DNA of 64,000 bases. Origin: Phytophthora hibernalis. Its lineage: Eukaryota; Oomycota; Peronosporomycetes; Peronosporales; Peronosporaceae. Position 1 is the stretch's first letter. Each line of letters opens with the position of its first letter. The notes under the pieces are model-generated. The model was not told where the DNA came from. It worked only from the letters and a program-made list of their open reading frames with translations, and did not search any database. This document shows, in pieces, positions 1 to 11,856 of the stretch. Position numbers and translations under genes: made by a program. The stretch spans positions 744,001 to 808,000 of the forward strand of contig JAAKBF010000171.1 of assembly GCA_012656075.1 (NCBI GenBank), written 5' to 3'.

Positions 1-3000
1 AAGCCGTCGGGCTGCTCGAGCATAGTGGTGCCGTCCGGGAACACGGAGAACTCGTCGCCATTCGGGCGGATGGTCTTCTTGATACCGTCGGCGAACTGGA
101 TCTCCGTCGTGCCGTCGGGGAAGCTCGTCTCGACCTGTTGATTCGGGAACTCGTACACCGTACGATTGTCCGGGTATGTCGTCAGCTTCGTTTGGGCTTC
201 GTAGTAGTAATATACACTGATCCCCGTGTCAGGGAAGAGCTGCAGCAGTAGTATCAATCAGGAGAAACCCCGTTAGTGACACTTCCAAATCGCCGCATAA
301 GCTACAATCGACTTACCTCTTTGTGGTCACCGTTCGTGAACTTGATGATGACGTGGCCGTTAGCGTCAATGTCCTTCTCATTGCCGTCCGGGAATGTAAT
401 CTTCCTGCTTCCGTCCGAGAACAGTACCTCCTTCTTTCCGCCGGAGTGCTCAATCTCTTGAGCCACTTTGTGCTCCGATGGTGACGACGTAGACACTGAA
501 ATAGCGCCACCATCGCCAGATTTCCGACTACCCAAGCTAAGACCGTGCAGAGCTTCGTCATCTTCCGAGTTAGGAATTGCCCATTCATAGGTGACAGCAG
601 CAGTGCTTGAACGAGCATGGTCTGCGTCGATGTCCTCGCTTTCGCGTGAAACGCCAGTGTGACCTGCAAAATCTCCGTTGCTTGAGTGTTTTGGATCGTC
701 TTGGTCGAAACTGTACCGCTTCGGGTTGTAGTCGTCCACTGTACTGGATTGCACACGATGGTATCCAATGTGTTCTGTAAATGGATGGTCTTCACTGTCG
801 CTTTGTTCAGGGCGACCGCCTTCGTTCGGAAAACTCCATCTCTGCAAGAGTTCATCTGCTGCCCCCTTAATCGCAAAAACATCATCTATGGTGTTAAGCT
901 CGGAAGGGGCTGCTTCAGGAATTACCCGAGATGTCGTGGTCTCTTGCTTTTCCTTCAGTAGGCGCTCATACTTTTCCCACTGTTCCAATCGATCTTTTTC
1001 CAGGAACTTAATTTCATCACTCAGCTCTCGATTCTTATCCTCCAATTCCTGAGCAGGGAGGCAAAAGTTAGTTCAAATTGTGCAACGACACAGTACGAGT
1101 AACCAAAAATCACATCAGAAACACATACCACCACGCGCTGTCGTAAGTTGTCATTTCCAGCCTTCCATTTGCTCGCGCGATCCTTTTCGTCAAGTTGCAT
1201 CTTCACAATTTGGGCCCTGAGTAATTCCACCTCACCGCGGTCTTTTCGACTTTGGTGTGATATTGTTGCGTTCATGCGCAGCTTCCACTGTCGGTCCTGG
1301 AGTTTCTGCTCTGTTTTCATTTTGGTCCGTTCTTGCTCCCATTCTTTCTCAATGAGCACGCGCTGTTTCTGCTGATACTGTGCAAACTCATCCCGTTCAA
1401 GGGCTATCTTCTTCACCTCTTGATCACAGTAGTCCTTGCGCTTTTGAAGTTGCAGCGTCTCTGTTTTGTAGAACTTGACTTCTTCCTCTAGCTCGTACAG
1501 TTTTTCTTCTATAACAGCAGGCAGTATCATGCCAGAGTCTGCTGGCTGCGAGATTCGACCGCGAGGTTGCGGCGATTTACCCGTATTTGCTCCTGCTTTC
1601 TGCTTCGGTGGAGCGCGTGAGGACGCAGCAGTTTTACCCATCGCTATCCCCGCACGTTTGCCATCAGCTTTCGTTTTGCTGATCGATTGCCTCACGACAG
1701 GTGGCTTTTGCTTTCCGCGCAACTTGTGCTTCAGCGTCGACAGAGACTTGTCTTGAGCAGGAGGCGGCGGTGGCACAGAAAATCCGTTTCTGCTGCTTCC
1801 ATTGCCGCCGCCATCAGCAGTTAAGTCAATATCATCGCCATGCAACGGACTGGTACTATTCAGTTCTATATCCTGCTCAGGTTCTCCAAATACGCGCTGC
1901 ACCAGCGCTGAGACAGGAGCATCACTGTCTGGTAAGCGATCGGAGACATTCATATTATTGTGTCCAAGGGTAGTAGTGCCGCGCTCCGCAAAATCGACTT
2001 CGCGGTTTACTGATTGTTGCCTGTCATCAGAATTTGGTGCTATATAAGCTGAGCCATACGGGCTACCAGTGGCAGAATCAACATTGACACGTTGTTCAGG
2101 AGCCAAGCTTTGTCGTGGCTGGAACGATAAACCATCATCCCACGGCACAGATTCATCAAAGCTAACCGCGCTCAGTTCAGAAGGAGGGTCGCCGTAATTG
2201 TTGCCATACCCAAAGTGATCGCGAAGTTGGTTGGTAAATTCCCCGCGTTCAGCCATCCAGTCATCCTTCGACTGGGCGGAGTGGTCGTCAAACACAAGCG
2301 CCGAGTCCGCTTCCCCATCCAGACTGTCGTCGAATATTGATCTTGACTTGGCAGTTTGCCGCCTAGATTGTTCTTGCTCATGTAGGTCCGATACAAATGA
2401 AGAATACGGTACCCCCAGTGGTCTACTCCTGTCTCGCGTCGCTCATCTGCTGTGGCTGGCTGATTTTGCTGCCTCTCCATCAAATACGCCTCCTTCTCTG
2501 CCGCCAGATCGCGCTCAATGGCCTCAAACTCCGCCATCTCGTGGGCTTCGCGCTCCTGCTTGGCTTCGTACGACTGTCTCACGAGCTTCATGCCCATGAT
2601 ATCCGTGCTTGTTGTAGAGCGTAATGAAGCGTTCCCCCACGCTGCAAAATCCTCCCCCTGTTGTTTTCTGTACTGATCCTGATACCCATCACTATCCACC
2701 TGGTTATTGTGTTGTGGCCGTCGAATTGGCGACACCGGTGGCGACAGCGTCAGTGACGGCACTGGAGCGGGCCGCACCTGCTCCGGAGGCGTCGTAACAG
2801 GCGACAACGTCCCTGAAGAAGAGGCCGATGACTTCCTCCTCCTTTGATGCTGTATCCTCGTTACTGGTGCCTCTTGCTCCTCTCCTTTGGACACGAGAGT
2901 GTGCTTCACCACCTTCTGCTTCGCCTCAGGCCGCTGCATCCACCAGCCGCGCGCTCCTCTCTTGAGGAAAGTCTTCTTGCTCGCTTTCCCACTCGCAGTT

Positions 3001-3233
3001 GTCTTAGACTGATCTCTATTTCCCTCGGATTTGCGCAACTCCCGCGCCAGCAGCTCCTCGAATGGAACTATCAGCAGCGCAAAAGACGGTGAGGACTCTA
3101 ATTTCAAGCGCCACAGACAGAGACAGCGCGTACCTTTTGCACCGGACACTGGAACGTCCTCGCTGGACGTGACGCTCAAGCGTCGGTTGCCCGCGTCGTT
3201 CTCTTTGCGCCACACGCGACCGCCGGGCGCCAT
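1..3233 (-). CDS. CENPJ: CPAP/SAS-4 type centriole assembly protein (CENPJ homologue), 3' end cut by window
   Basis: The protein starts at the ATG at 3233-3231 (MAPGGRVWRKE). Its exons are 3134-3233, 2413-3067, 1129-2362, 317-1048 and 1-239 (continuing off the window). Introns of 66, 50, 80 and 77 nt all have GT..AG ends and join reading frames that otherwise disagree. The order is a long low-complexity N-terminal half, a coiled coil of about 150 residues, and a C-terminal run of G-box repeats of the TCP10 C-terminal domain (ITFPDGNEKDIDANG, FPDGTTEIQFADGIKKT and similar). That order is specific to the CPAP/SAS-4 family, which controls centriole and basal-body length by binding tubulin and STIL-type partners. 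Seen: domain order and repeats. Inferred: basal-body role in zoospores. About 985 residues lie in the window and the last G-box strands are missing. Confidence 0.88.
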
Positions 3234-4890
3234 GCTCAAGCCGTCGCTGCCAACTCGAGGGCCGATTTTTCCGCAAAAAGTTCAAAATTCAGCGTGATTG
3301 GATGAAATGTGCATTTAGCTGGTCGACAAGTCCGTAATTACGTTCGTAAGAAATCGTTTTTACGGACTCGAAACGGGTGGATGGCTTTGAAGGGCTGAAA
3401 GCCGCCACCAAAACCTTGGTCTCATTTTCAGAAGCGCTGCGGAGTGGACAAACGGAGCGATGCCATAGTGTGTGTTATGTGTGGAGTGTTGCCTTCAGAC
3501 TGGGGAAAATGATGATTCCTTTATCTCGATGTTTTCACGACGGTCATCTGAGTAGGCCACAGGCCTGCAGTGGTGAGAATCGAGAAACAAAAAGTTCTGA
3601 TACTTCCAGAATTCTATTGGATATGTGTTGTATGCGGGTGGTCAATTACGAGTTGGGTGCAATGACGAGAAACCTTTATATCTGTCAATCCACTGAGTGA
3701 GACTGTGAAGATAAAGTAAACTATAGCTTTTTAACTGCAAACGTGAGCACCAACACTCAAATACTGCTGTAGTACTACTATTACGTTCAACTTGAATTGT
3801 TATCTGTTGTAGTAACAGTACTACAAAGTGAATTACTACGTCTTACTACTATTAGTGCTACGTTCTACTACGTAGTAGTAGTGGTGGTTATAATTAACTA
3901 CAGTACTTCAAAGTCCACTACTGTAGACTACTACCTGTACCTCTTTGAGGAAATTACTGCACATTTTTCCAACAAATTACACTCTAACAGTTAACCAAAA
4001 TAGATACCCTCACAAAAGCGATCCATCTGTTTTTCTCCAACTTCCCCCACTCGGTTCCCTCACTTTCAAAGACACCCATTTCCCTCCTATCGCTGTCAAG
4101 ATAGAAGACACCGACGAAGAAGGCCAAGCGTGTGTAGGAGAACGTACTCTCTCGATAGGCGTCCGAGTCGCCGCTGCGGTGAGGCGTGAAAGAGTACGCG
4201 ACAGAGACAGAAGCAGGAAGCCGAGAATAAGCACTCGTGTGAGGAGGGTTCTCGCGGAAATGCGGTGCCCTGTTGAAGCATGCGTTTGTCAAGACAACAG
4301 CGGAAACGCTGATCTCTCCTGGCATTGCAGACAGTGAAGTTCAACTGGCTTTTCCTCGGTCACGTGAAAACGACAACCTACTTCGTGCCGCGTGGTCCCC
4401 ACAACGCCCCCGTGATGCCCACACGCTCACTAACGCACATTTGGACAGCGCCACGCTCACCGAACTGCAAAATGTGCCTCCTCTTCCCATTTCTTGTATG
4501 GGCGTCGAATTCATCGAAGTACTGTCACGCTCGCTGCCCCCGCGTGGTCCTCTTCATGGTGCACCAGTCTGTAATGCTGCCCCGCCGCACCACGTTCCGA
4601 TCTCAATCCTTTCCTTAACTTACACGTCCTGCCCTACTGTAGTACTAGTAGTACGTACTATAATACTAGTGGTATACGGCAAAAAAGAGCGAGACGGAGC
4701 GCTGCGTAATTTTTTTCAAATGTGCAGTAGTTTCCTCACAGTAGTACTCTAGTAGTACTACCTGAAGTAGTACATTTAAATGATCATATCAATTTACTTA
4801 TTTCTTCTATTATGTAGTACTAGTAGTACTATTTATTTCGTTTTGCGAGATCTTATGCACTATTTTTGGTGTTGTTGATAAAGTGGAGAT
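3234..4890. other. Intergenic, TAGTAC-rich, no gene recognised
   Basis: No ORF here has family features or convincing composition. About 3770-3930 and 4630-4835 are rich in overlapping TAGTAC/GTAGTACTA words, which are self-complementary and recur in both orientations. The first part (3234-3360) is the likely promoter of the CPAP gene. Confidence 0.5.
3768..3930. repeat. GTAGTA/TACTAC-rich palindromic simple repeat
   Basis: A patch of about 160 bases made mainly of TAC/GTA triplets in both orientations, such as CTACTACGTAGTAGTAG near 3867-3884. The same words return at 4636-4680, 4738-4772 and 4814-4832. It looks like a degenerate microsatellite able to form small hairpins. Confidence 0.5.
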
Positions 4891-4897
4891 CCACATA

Positions 4898-5460
4898 TTA
4901 ATATGTGGGCGTGCTTTTGTCCTTGGTGTTCTTCTTGCTCACAGGAGGAATCATTCCAATCTGCATCTTGGTCATCACCACCACGTACAGGACGATGGTT
5001 ACGATCATGATGCTGCCGAGCGTAAAGTATAAATATTCAATGTGCCCGTCGTTCAGGTTGGACGGGATGAACTTACCAAAGAGAAGCACCATGATGGACA
5101 TTAGAGTATTGCCCATGGAACTAGCGAAGAAAGCGAGAGCAATAGATGTACTGCGCATACTCTGCGGCACCTCCGAGTAGTTGATGTCATACGCCGAGAC
5201 GGCTGCCAGCATTTCCGCCAATGCCACCAGTACGTATTGTGGAATACCAGTCCACCACGGCATATTGTTCATCACTTGTCCTCTATCGTCGTTCAGGATG
5301 AATTGAGTTTCCCATTAGAGTCCACGTAAGTCAGCGGGTCGGCGTTGCGACGGATGATCTCGAAGCAACCCGGCCACAACATCGACATTGAACCGGTCAT
5401 TGGTATAATAATGATGACCACATCTCAACAGTACTAAACTGTGTGATGCGATCGTATCAA
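4898..5460 (-). pseudogene. POT/PTR-family proton-coupled peptide transporter, C-terminal fragment
   Basis: The 125-residue frame at 4898-5275 matches the last part of a POT (PTR2) major-facilitator transporter: IPQYVLVALAEMLAAVSAYD, then YSEVPQSMRSTSIALAFFAS, then a final membrane helix and a short basic tail. Upstream, 5290-5460 encodes more of the same protein (MLWPGCFEIIRRNADPLTYV) in another frame. The switch between the frames meets an in-frame stop in each. No earlier helices are found further upstream, so only the last two or three of the usual 12 or more helices survive. I read this as a truncated, decayed copy. Peptide/H+ symport is known for intact family members only. Confidence 0.65.
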
Positions 5461-5469
5461 TTGGCCTCG

Positions 5470-6570
5470 AAATGCACGTTTAAACTTCATGGTTCCTTAT
5501 TGGCGCGCCGGAAAATCATTTCTTGGTCGTGGTGCAAGGAGCTCAGCTCACAATGAAGTGAGGGCTCATTCTTCAACGACATGTATCGGATTACCTTTGG
5601 GCGGGGAATCCAAAGACAACAGCAAGTGCGTCACCAGTGAATCACCAGTAATACACACGACCCGCAGAATGAAAGTGTTTTATGCAGGGCTCCTGATTAT
5701 GGCATTTTTATTTATGAGAAGGCCTCCTCTGACATAAATAATGGCATGAGCAATCTGAAATCGAAACATAAATTATGTCATCTTACAGCAGTGAGCAATA
5801 AATAATGAAGCGCAAGCTGACGTTGCATTGCACCTGCAAAACCATGAAAACTTAAGTGTGGACGGGAGTACAAGCACATACTACGTAGTACTTCGAAGTG
5901 CATTGCTTAGAAACTCAAAAGACAACGGATTTGACAGCTTGAATCACTTTTTTAGGACGAAAGCTGAGTTCCATAAATTATGTAGCGGTGCGTCCAGAAT
6001 AAATAATGTTATGGTCTTCCTGGTTGGCAGAAATAAATATATATATGGTTTCATAAAAATTATTGAAAAGACCATGCCATAATCGGGACCCTGGCTTTAT
6101 GTATTTTCTTGGCTACGGGTGTTTGATTTCCTACCACAACATTAGTGGTACAGTAATGTGGGTCAATAAGGAGCACCTGATATGTACAAAATTAATTAAG
6201 GAGGGTATAGGCACCCACAATCCGCACAGAGATGTTCCTCCCTGACAGATGTATAATATTGCAAAGGATATTAGTTGATACCCCGTTCCTTATTGACGCA
6301 CATTACTGTACCGGTAGTATTACACCCAAAATGCCAAATGAAAACAAACCCGGTCTAAAAACACTAGTTGTACGCTAAGTACGATTGAGCCAAATAGCTG
6401 GTACCTTTATAGTGACACCTCGTCACTTAAATCCAATTCTATGTAAGCAATTAACCCGTGCCACCCGTCCTCCCCCTCCTTCATTTCAGAGGCCACCACT
6501 GCTCTTGTCATCCCGGCGGTCTGGTATTTGCCGAGAATTTAGGGGCTTGTAGGGGACCAGAGGATCCAGC
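5470..6570. other. Intergenic, AT-rich, contains an inverted repeat
   Basis: AT-rich DNA with several AATAAATAATG-like words (about 5740-6040) and no ORF I can support. It holds the inverted repeat listed separately. The last 100 bases or so form the 5' leader of the gene at 6571. Confidence 0.5.
6147..6312. repeat. 26-bp inverted repeat flanking a 114-bp spacer
   Basis: The left arm 6147-6172 (GGTACAGTAATGTG and so on) matches the reverse complement of 6287-6312 at 25 of 26 positions, the mismatch being a G/C change near the middle. No ORF lies between the arms. The pair could be the terminal repeats of a short non-autonomous DNA element or a long hairpin. I could not identify a target-site duplication with confidence. 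Confidence 0.6.
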
Positions 6571-6810
6571 ATGTACGCCGCCCAGCTCCGTTCCAAGGAC
6601 GAGATCCTGGCCATCCGCGCCGCCGAGCGCGAGTACGCCAAGCGCGTGCAGCTCGCGCAGGAGACACTCAAGGTCGTGCGCGAGGAGCTGGCCACGTGTT
6701 ACCGCGAGAACGGCGTGAACCACAAGATGGCGTGCAAGACCATCCGCGAGGAGTACGGCAAGCTCATCCAGGACCCCACGCACGGTGCTGGCTATCCGGT
6801 ACGCTACTAG
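6571..6810 (+). CDS. NDUFB10-like mitochondrial complex I subunit
   Basis: A 79-residue charged helical protein beginning MYAAQLRSKDEI. Its core CYRENGVNHKMAC, followed by a basic/acidic helix ending in EEYGKLIQD, resembles the C-REGxNxxxxC region of NDUFB10 (PDSW), a peripheral subunit of the NADH:ubiquinone oxidoreductase membrane arm. The paired cysteines are the sort oxidised in the intermembrane space. The protein is shorter than plant (about 105) or animal (about 170) members. The 3' end reads GGTACGCTACTAG, so a further spliced exon is possible. Family assignment rests on one short motif and is moderate; expression from this start is supported by codon use. Confidence 0.5.
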   Translation: MYAAQLRSKDEILAIRAAEREYAKRVQLAQETLKVVREELATCYRENGVNHKMACKTIREEYGKLIQDPTHGAGYPVRY

Positions 6811-7103
6811 TTTTTGGAGGAGCAAAGAGCTGGTGACCGTTGAACGAGAAGCTGAATTACTAACCGAATTCTGTACCGATGGGACTTGTTCAGACGCGTC
6901 CGGAGTTCTAGGTGCGGAGTGGGCACTCGACGAGCGAGAATTAAAGGGATATGTGGTCGGAAGTGCATTGGGCGCGGGCTGAAAAGGAAAAAACATGACA
7001 GAAAACGATGAAAATAAGGCCTGCCGTTGTTTGGGGTCTCGAGAGGGTGCTCATTTGGTGACTGCTTGAAGGTGCTGGCACGTGTGCCGTGCGCAATTTA
7101 GAA

Positions 7104-8577
7104 TTAATGCAAGAACTGGTAGCTGCGACGCTTCGCACGGAGAGCTTCAATGCGCTGGAGCGCGTGGTGAAGGCCGTCGCTGTCCGCTTCAATCTGAACC
7201 ATCTCTCTCGCGGATCGACAGTCGTCCTCGTAGCGGAACAGGGATCTAGATCTGGTCGGTGGGGTGAGCCATCAATCGAAAGGGGGACGTGTAGCAGACG
7301 GAGTTTCTTTCATCGGTGTTGCGACGACGCGGACTTCGTCTTCGCTTTCTGGTAGCTCGCCCATCTTGTGAAGTGGCTTCAGCAGGTGCAGAACCTTGAG
7401 GGCAGTGACAAGATGAAGCTTCAACCGCTGATAGCAACGTCTCGTGCTTCGTTCCCTCCCCATCGAGCACCCGAGTGATCAGATCTGAGCACGACTTGAC
7501 ACTGCCCTCAACTTTTCCAACTTTCGCTTGAAGCGCAGAGAGCGCTGCTTTCACCACCTCTGCCTCAGCGACCACTGCCTTGCGGCCCTCCTCAAGAGCA
7601 ACATTTGTCTCGAGACGCTAAAGACATGAGCGTGGTAAGTTTCAACATGGCGACTACCCAGCACGGCTATCGATTTAAAAACCTGTTGGTGGAGATCAGT
7701 GACTGATGCAACCACGCTCTTGACGGTGTCCGAAAGATCCTTGATACTCGCTCGTTGCTCCTGTTGTTGTTCGGTACCGGCCGTTAGTCTCAGTTGCATT
7801 TCGTCAACCGATTTTTTATCGGACTGGCAAACCGCGCCAGCATCTCTTTCTGTTGTTGCTGCTGCTGGTGGGTATGTCTACCAAGCGCTTGAGATAGATT
7901 ATTTTCTAACTCTTGAAACTTTTTATTGTTGCTGCAGCGCGCTGGCGACGGTGGTGAAAGTTGCGTTGGTTGATCCTGCCACTGCTGAAGGCGATGCAGC
8001 TATCTCTACCAGTTAGTAGTGTGGAAAACATTGGACTGAGAACAATCACGCAGCTTCTCGTCACCTGGTTGTCCTGACTCGACACCAACACGTTTAGCGA
8101 TTGCGTCTGTGAGAGCGAAGACTGCGACATGGACGTCATGGCGCTCAACTGCTCGCTCTCCGGGGCATACACTGCCGCCGCACCATGAGCTCTCCATTCA
8201 GATCCCCATTGCTCAACACAGAGGCCCTACCTTCTTGAGAGAGGCAAAGTCGCTGCTCGTCTGGCTGTCCGCTCCAACCTCTGGCTGCGACGTCGACACG
8301 CGACTCACGTCGCGCACGCGTTGAGTTAACGTCAGCGGCTGATATCGGGAGGTCGCTGGCTTCTCCGTGAACGGTATTGAGGTGTTCTGTCTCCCTGGCA
8401 CACGATTCCCAGCGGAACTTCGCAGTGGCGCACGTCCAGCTGCTCGGCTAAAGTTCCTGTGTCAACAATTCTCCTGCTTAGTACAGAGAAGACAGACCCA
8501 CACAGAACCGGCGCTTACGAGTTCTCATTGCGACGCAGTAGCTGCGAGAGCGTGACCACCTCGTTGCGGACCGACAT
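7104..8577 (-). CDS. Coiled-coil protein of unknown function, with frame breaks
   Basis: I do not recognise this gene. It starts at the ATG at 8577 (MSVRNEVVTLSQLLRRNENS). A GT..AG intron follows directly, leading to a Ser/Thr/Arg-rich exon (about 8240-8460). Then comes a Gln-rich segment and a heptad-like coiled coil with words such as FQELENNLSQALGRHTHQQ, DEMQLRLTAGTEQQQEQRAS and LETNVALEEGRKAVVAEAEV. The end is probably HHALQRIEALRAKRRSYQFLH and a stop at 7104-7106. An intron near 7617-7684 (GTTTTT..TTTAG) joins two coiled-coil pieces. The frame changes at two A-runs (about 7816 and 7930), so either the assembly lost bases there or the gene is decaying. Exon borders other than the first are approximate. 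Confidence 0.45.
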
Positions 8578-8721
8578 ACTTCTCCACTTCCTCGTCAGGT
8601 GTGTGCGCCGATGCGGAATCGAGTGAATGTGCAGCCCTTCAACTTCAACTATCCCGACCAATCAGAGATATGTCCTTCTATGTACGAGTATTGAATCAGT
8701 TCTGATTCAGTACAGTCGCCA

Positions 8722-11700
8722 ATGGGTACTACCTCACTCTCGTTTTTGCCGCGTCCGACGCAGAGCTTCCCGTTGAGTTGCAAACCATCGTCTCCCAAGA
8801 CCAAGTGGCCAGTCATGACGACGACCATGAGCAGGACAATGAAGAAGTTCTGGATGGACTCCAAGATCGCGGTGGACAGTCGCTGGCACTCCAAGCACGA
8901 GGGCGACTTCCGTACCGACGACCGCCTAGCGGACCACTTCGTTGGCAAGCTGCACGACCAGTGCCGCTTCGAGACTAGCGAAGTGGCCATTATGGTCCGC
9001 TTCACGCGCATCCTGAAGGAGCTGCTGGACTCGTACGAGAGCCAAGCGAATCTGCTCTTGAAGCTGGCGGACACTGGCCGCGTGGTGACGCTGCTGCACC
9101 GCTACATCAACAACGCGCTGGATACGCTCGACATCCACGAGCAAGTCACTCGAGAGCAGTGGCACAGCCAGCTTCTGGTCGAGAGAGAGGAGCGACTTCA
9201 GCTGTTCAAAGACTTTGTACAAGATTAGGAGCAACTCGCTGCTGCTCTTGGAGGTAGGAACCAACAGCTTGAGATCGTGACGCTGCTGCGCTACTGTATC
9301 GAAAAGTACCACGATGGTATGAAGCCATTTGCGGGCAAGGACGAGAAGTATCGTGACAAGCTGACGGGGAAGAGCTGGACACGTGTACGACGTTGTTGTC
9401 CAGAAGGCTGGGATCGTGTCTGTAGAGCTGCCCGACTGGTTTGTCACGTCGGAGCATGAATGGGCCTGGGTGAACAAAGGCAAACTGGAAGACAGCAAGT
9501 TGCAGTGGGACGACAAGGCCCGAATCAAAGCTACTGATAAAAACGTGAGCGACGAAGTGCGTGCCGAAGTGTGCGAGGAAGTGCGTGTGCGGCTGGCATC
9601 CATTTGGACGGAACTCAACCATCCTCATGTTCGTAAGTTCTTCGGTGCATCCTATATTGGCAAACCTTTCGTTATCCACGAAACGTGCTTTCCACCAACA
9701 TTTGAGAAGAACTTGTGGGGCTATTTGGCGAACTGTACTCTTGGGCTCCAGTATATACACGACCGTGGTCTCGTGTATCATGATGTGTCGCCGACGACGC
9801 TCCTCTGCAGTTACTCGGAACGCAGGGGCATCTTAGACGGCTGGGATTGGTGTCACGAAGTCAAGTGGGCCGATCCAACGTGCTTGGAAGCCATACCGGG
9901 GGGGAATCAAACTGATGACCAGGAATCTGCAGTGAGTTCTGACGTGATAAGATTCGGGGTGGCTGTCTTCTTTCTTCTTTTGGGAGCTCGCAACTCGAAT
10001 CTGCCTGGACCTACACGTGACAAGACATTTGACTTGTGGAAACACAAAACCACAACACGCCTTCCAGATGCTCAACCGGGGTTCATTAAAGACGAAGAAT
10101 GGGAGCTATTGCAAGGCCTCTGTGCACCCAATCCTGCTGATCGAGTCACACTTGAAGACATCGTTTTCAAAATGGAGCTGTTGTCGAAGGATGGGCCAGA
10201 ACAAAGTGACCGATCTCTGGAGGATGTTGATGACATCGCGAATTACATTAATTCAAGTTATGGTCACACCATGGCTGCGTTATTCAACGACTTCTCCGAC
10301 GAATTTGAAGATGAACTCAGCGCACTCGATCGATCGGTATACGATCGTCTAAAAGCATATTCGCTCAACTGGAAAACGCGGGACAACCGATACCTATCGT
10401 GGTGGCTGAAGATTTCAGCCTGATACTCTGGGACTTATTCCTGAAGGTCGAAAGTTCCATGTCAGATGGCAGCAGTATGTCTGTTCAGATCGCCTCGCAG
10501 TCAGTGGCAGGGCAAAACTATCACTTTCATCACCGGATTGATCAACTGCAACACAGTTTCTCACCAGTGCAAGGGGTAGATACTGTTCACCGTTGGCAGC
10601 CTACTTGGGATCAAGCCCAGCACAAACAACGAGATCAATTCTTGGAGTGCCTGAAGAACCCGTCGACACTTCTTGAGCAAATCAATTGCCCAGAGGATAT
10701 CGCGATGCTTCGGTTTGAGGCACAAAATCGTGCTGGCGCCTATTCACCGGACATTATGGAAGCGATGAAAAGGGTGCTAAGAGAAGCTGAAGAGCGCGGT
10801 ATGCAGAATACTGACATGCTTCCCAAGTGGTTTATTCCCATCTACCAAGTGCAGCTGGGCGAGCGCCTCGGCGACGGTGGGTTTGCGTTTGTGAATTCGG
10901 GCAAGTGGTTTGGAACACAGGTGGTCGTGAAAAGACTCAAACCTGTAGCTGTCAACAAGGATTCTCGTGAACAGTTCCGTCGAGAGGCGGATTTGTGGTT
11001 CACGTTGAATCATTTCAACTTGATCAAGCTATATGGTGCGTGTTATTTGGGACGCCAGCCATTCTTCGTCTGTGAGCTTGCAACACGCCAAACATTGACG
11101 TAATACTTGAAACCGGAAAAAGGTAGACGCTGAGAGCTGTGGTTTCGCCTTTTGCAAGCAGCTCTTGAATTGAACATCACGATCACAACATCGTGCATGG
11201 AGACCTCAAGAACGATAATATTCTGGTCTGCGAGGGAGGAGCAGCGAAAATCGCAGACTTTCGATTGAGTGTTTTGGGCACGAACCCCAAGGCTAAAATG
11301 ACAGAGGCCGTGCGTTGGAAAGCACCCGAGTGTCTGGAGGGCAACCACCCCACTTTCGCATCAGATATTTACGCCTTCGGAATGTGCATTATCGAAACCG
11401 TGACTGGCGACTTTCCTTGGGGACGATCAATGCCAGACAATGCCGTGATTCATGCTGTAAAGAATGAAAAGAAGATGCCTGCCCAACCTGCAGTCTTCAA
11501 CGACAACGAATGGAATCTGGTGGAACGAATGTGTCGCTGGGACCCTCATAGACGCATTGTCATTGGCTCTGTCATCAAGATCCTAGAAGATATTGGAGTG
11601 AGGAATCTGGTCGAGACAGGTGGGCAGATTGAAAGATTGAAGATAGACAGCAAGTCTCGACATGGGAAGCGATGGACTGCGAAATTGAGGAAGTCAGCAG

Positions 11701-11738
11701 CTCGACTCAGTCGTATTTCCAACATGAACGCCAAGTAA
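8722..11738 (+). pseudogene. Tandem TKL-family protein kinase, degenerate
   Basis: The 5' part (8722-9228) encodes an all-helical regulatory region typical of oomycete TKL kinases. It ends in an in-frame TAG at 9226, yet the same frame carries on as coding-like sequence. A first kinase-like domain (about 9380-10200) has YIHDRGLVYHDVSPTTLLC where the catalytic HRDxxxxN loop should be, and no DFG. A second domain (about 10850-11640) keeps the glycine-rich loop (GERLGDGGFAFV) and VVVKRL lysine. It then meets a TAA at 11101, a TGA near 11130 and a frame change, before HGDLKNDNILV and ADFRLS (DFG changed to DFR). Several defects are not single-base homopolymer slips, so I call this a true pseudogene. 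Intact relatives are signalling kinases, greatly expanded in oomycetes. Confidence 0.75.
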
Positions 11739-11856
11739 CAGGTGTTGTGTGTTGAGTTTCCAGCGTTTGCCACGAACAGCACGGCTTTATTCGTTTTATA
11801 GTTTGACAACAAAATCAATGATAATGTTGCGACTCGGTCCGTGTCTGCTTCTCACT

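Noticed and set aside
8649..9074. Minus-strand frame with a hydrophobic segment and Cys-containing tail (LQLNGKLCVGRGKNESE)
   Set aside because: It lies opposite the TKL kinase leader, whose plus-strand frame fits its family. No start or continuation supports a secreted lectin-like gene.
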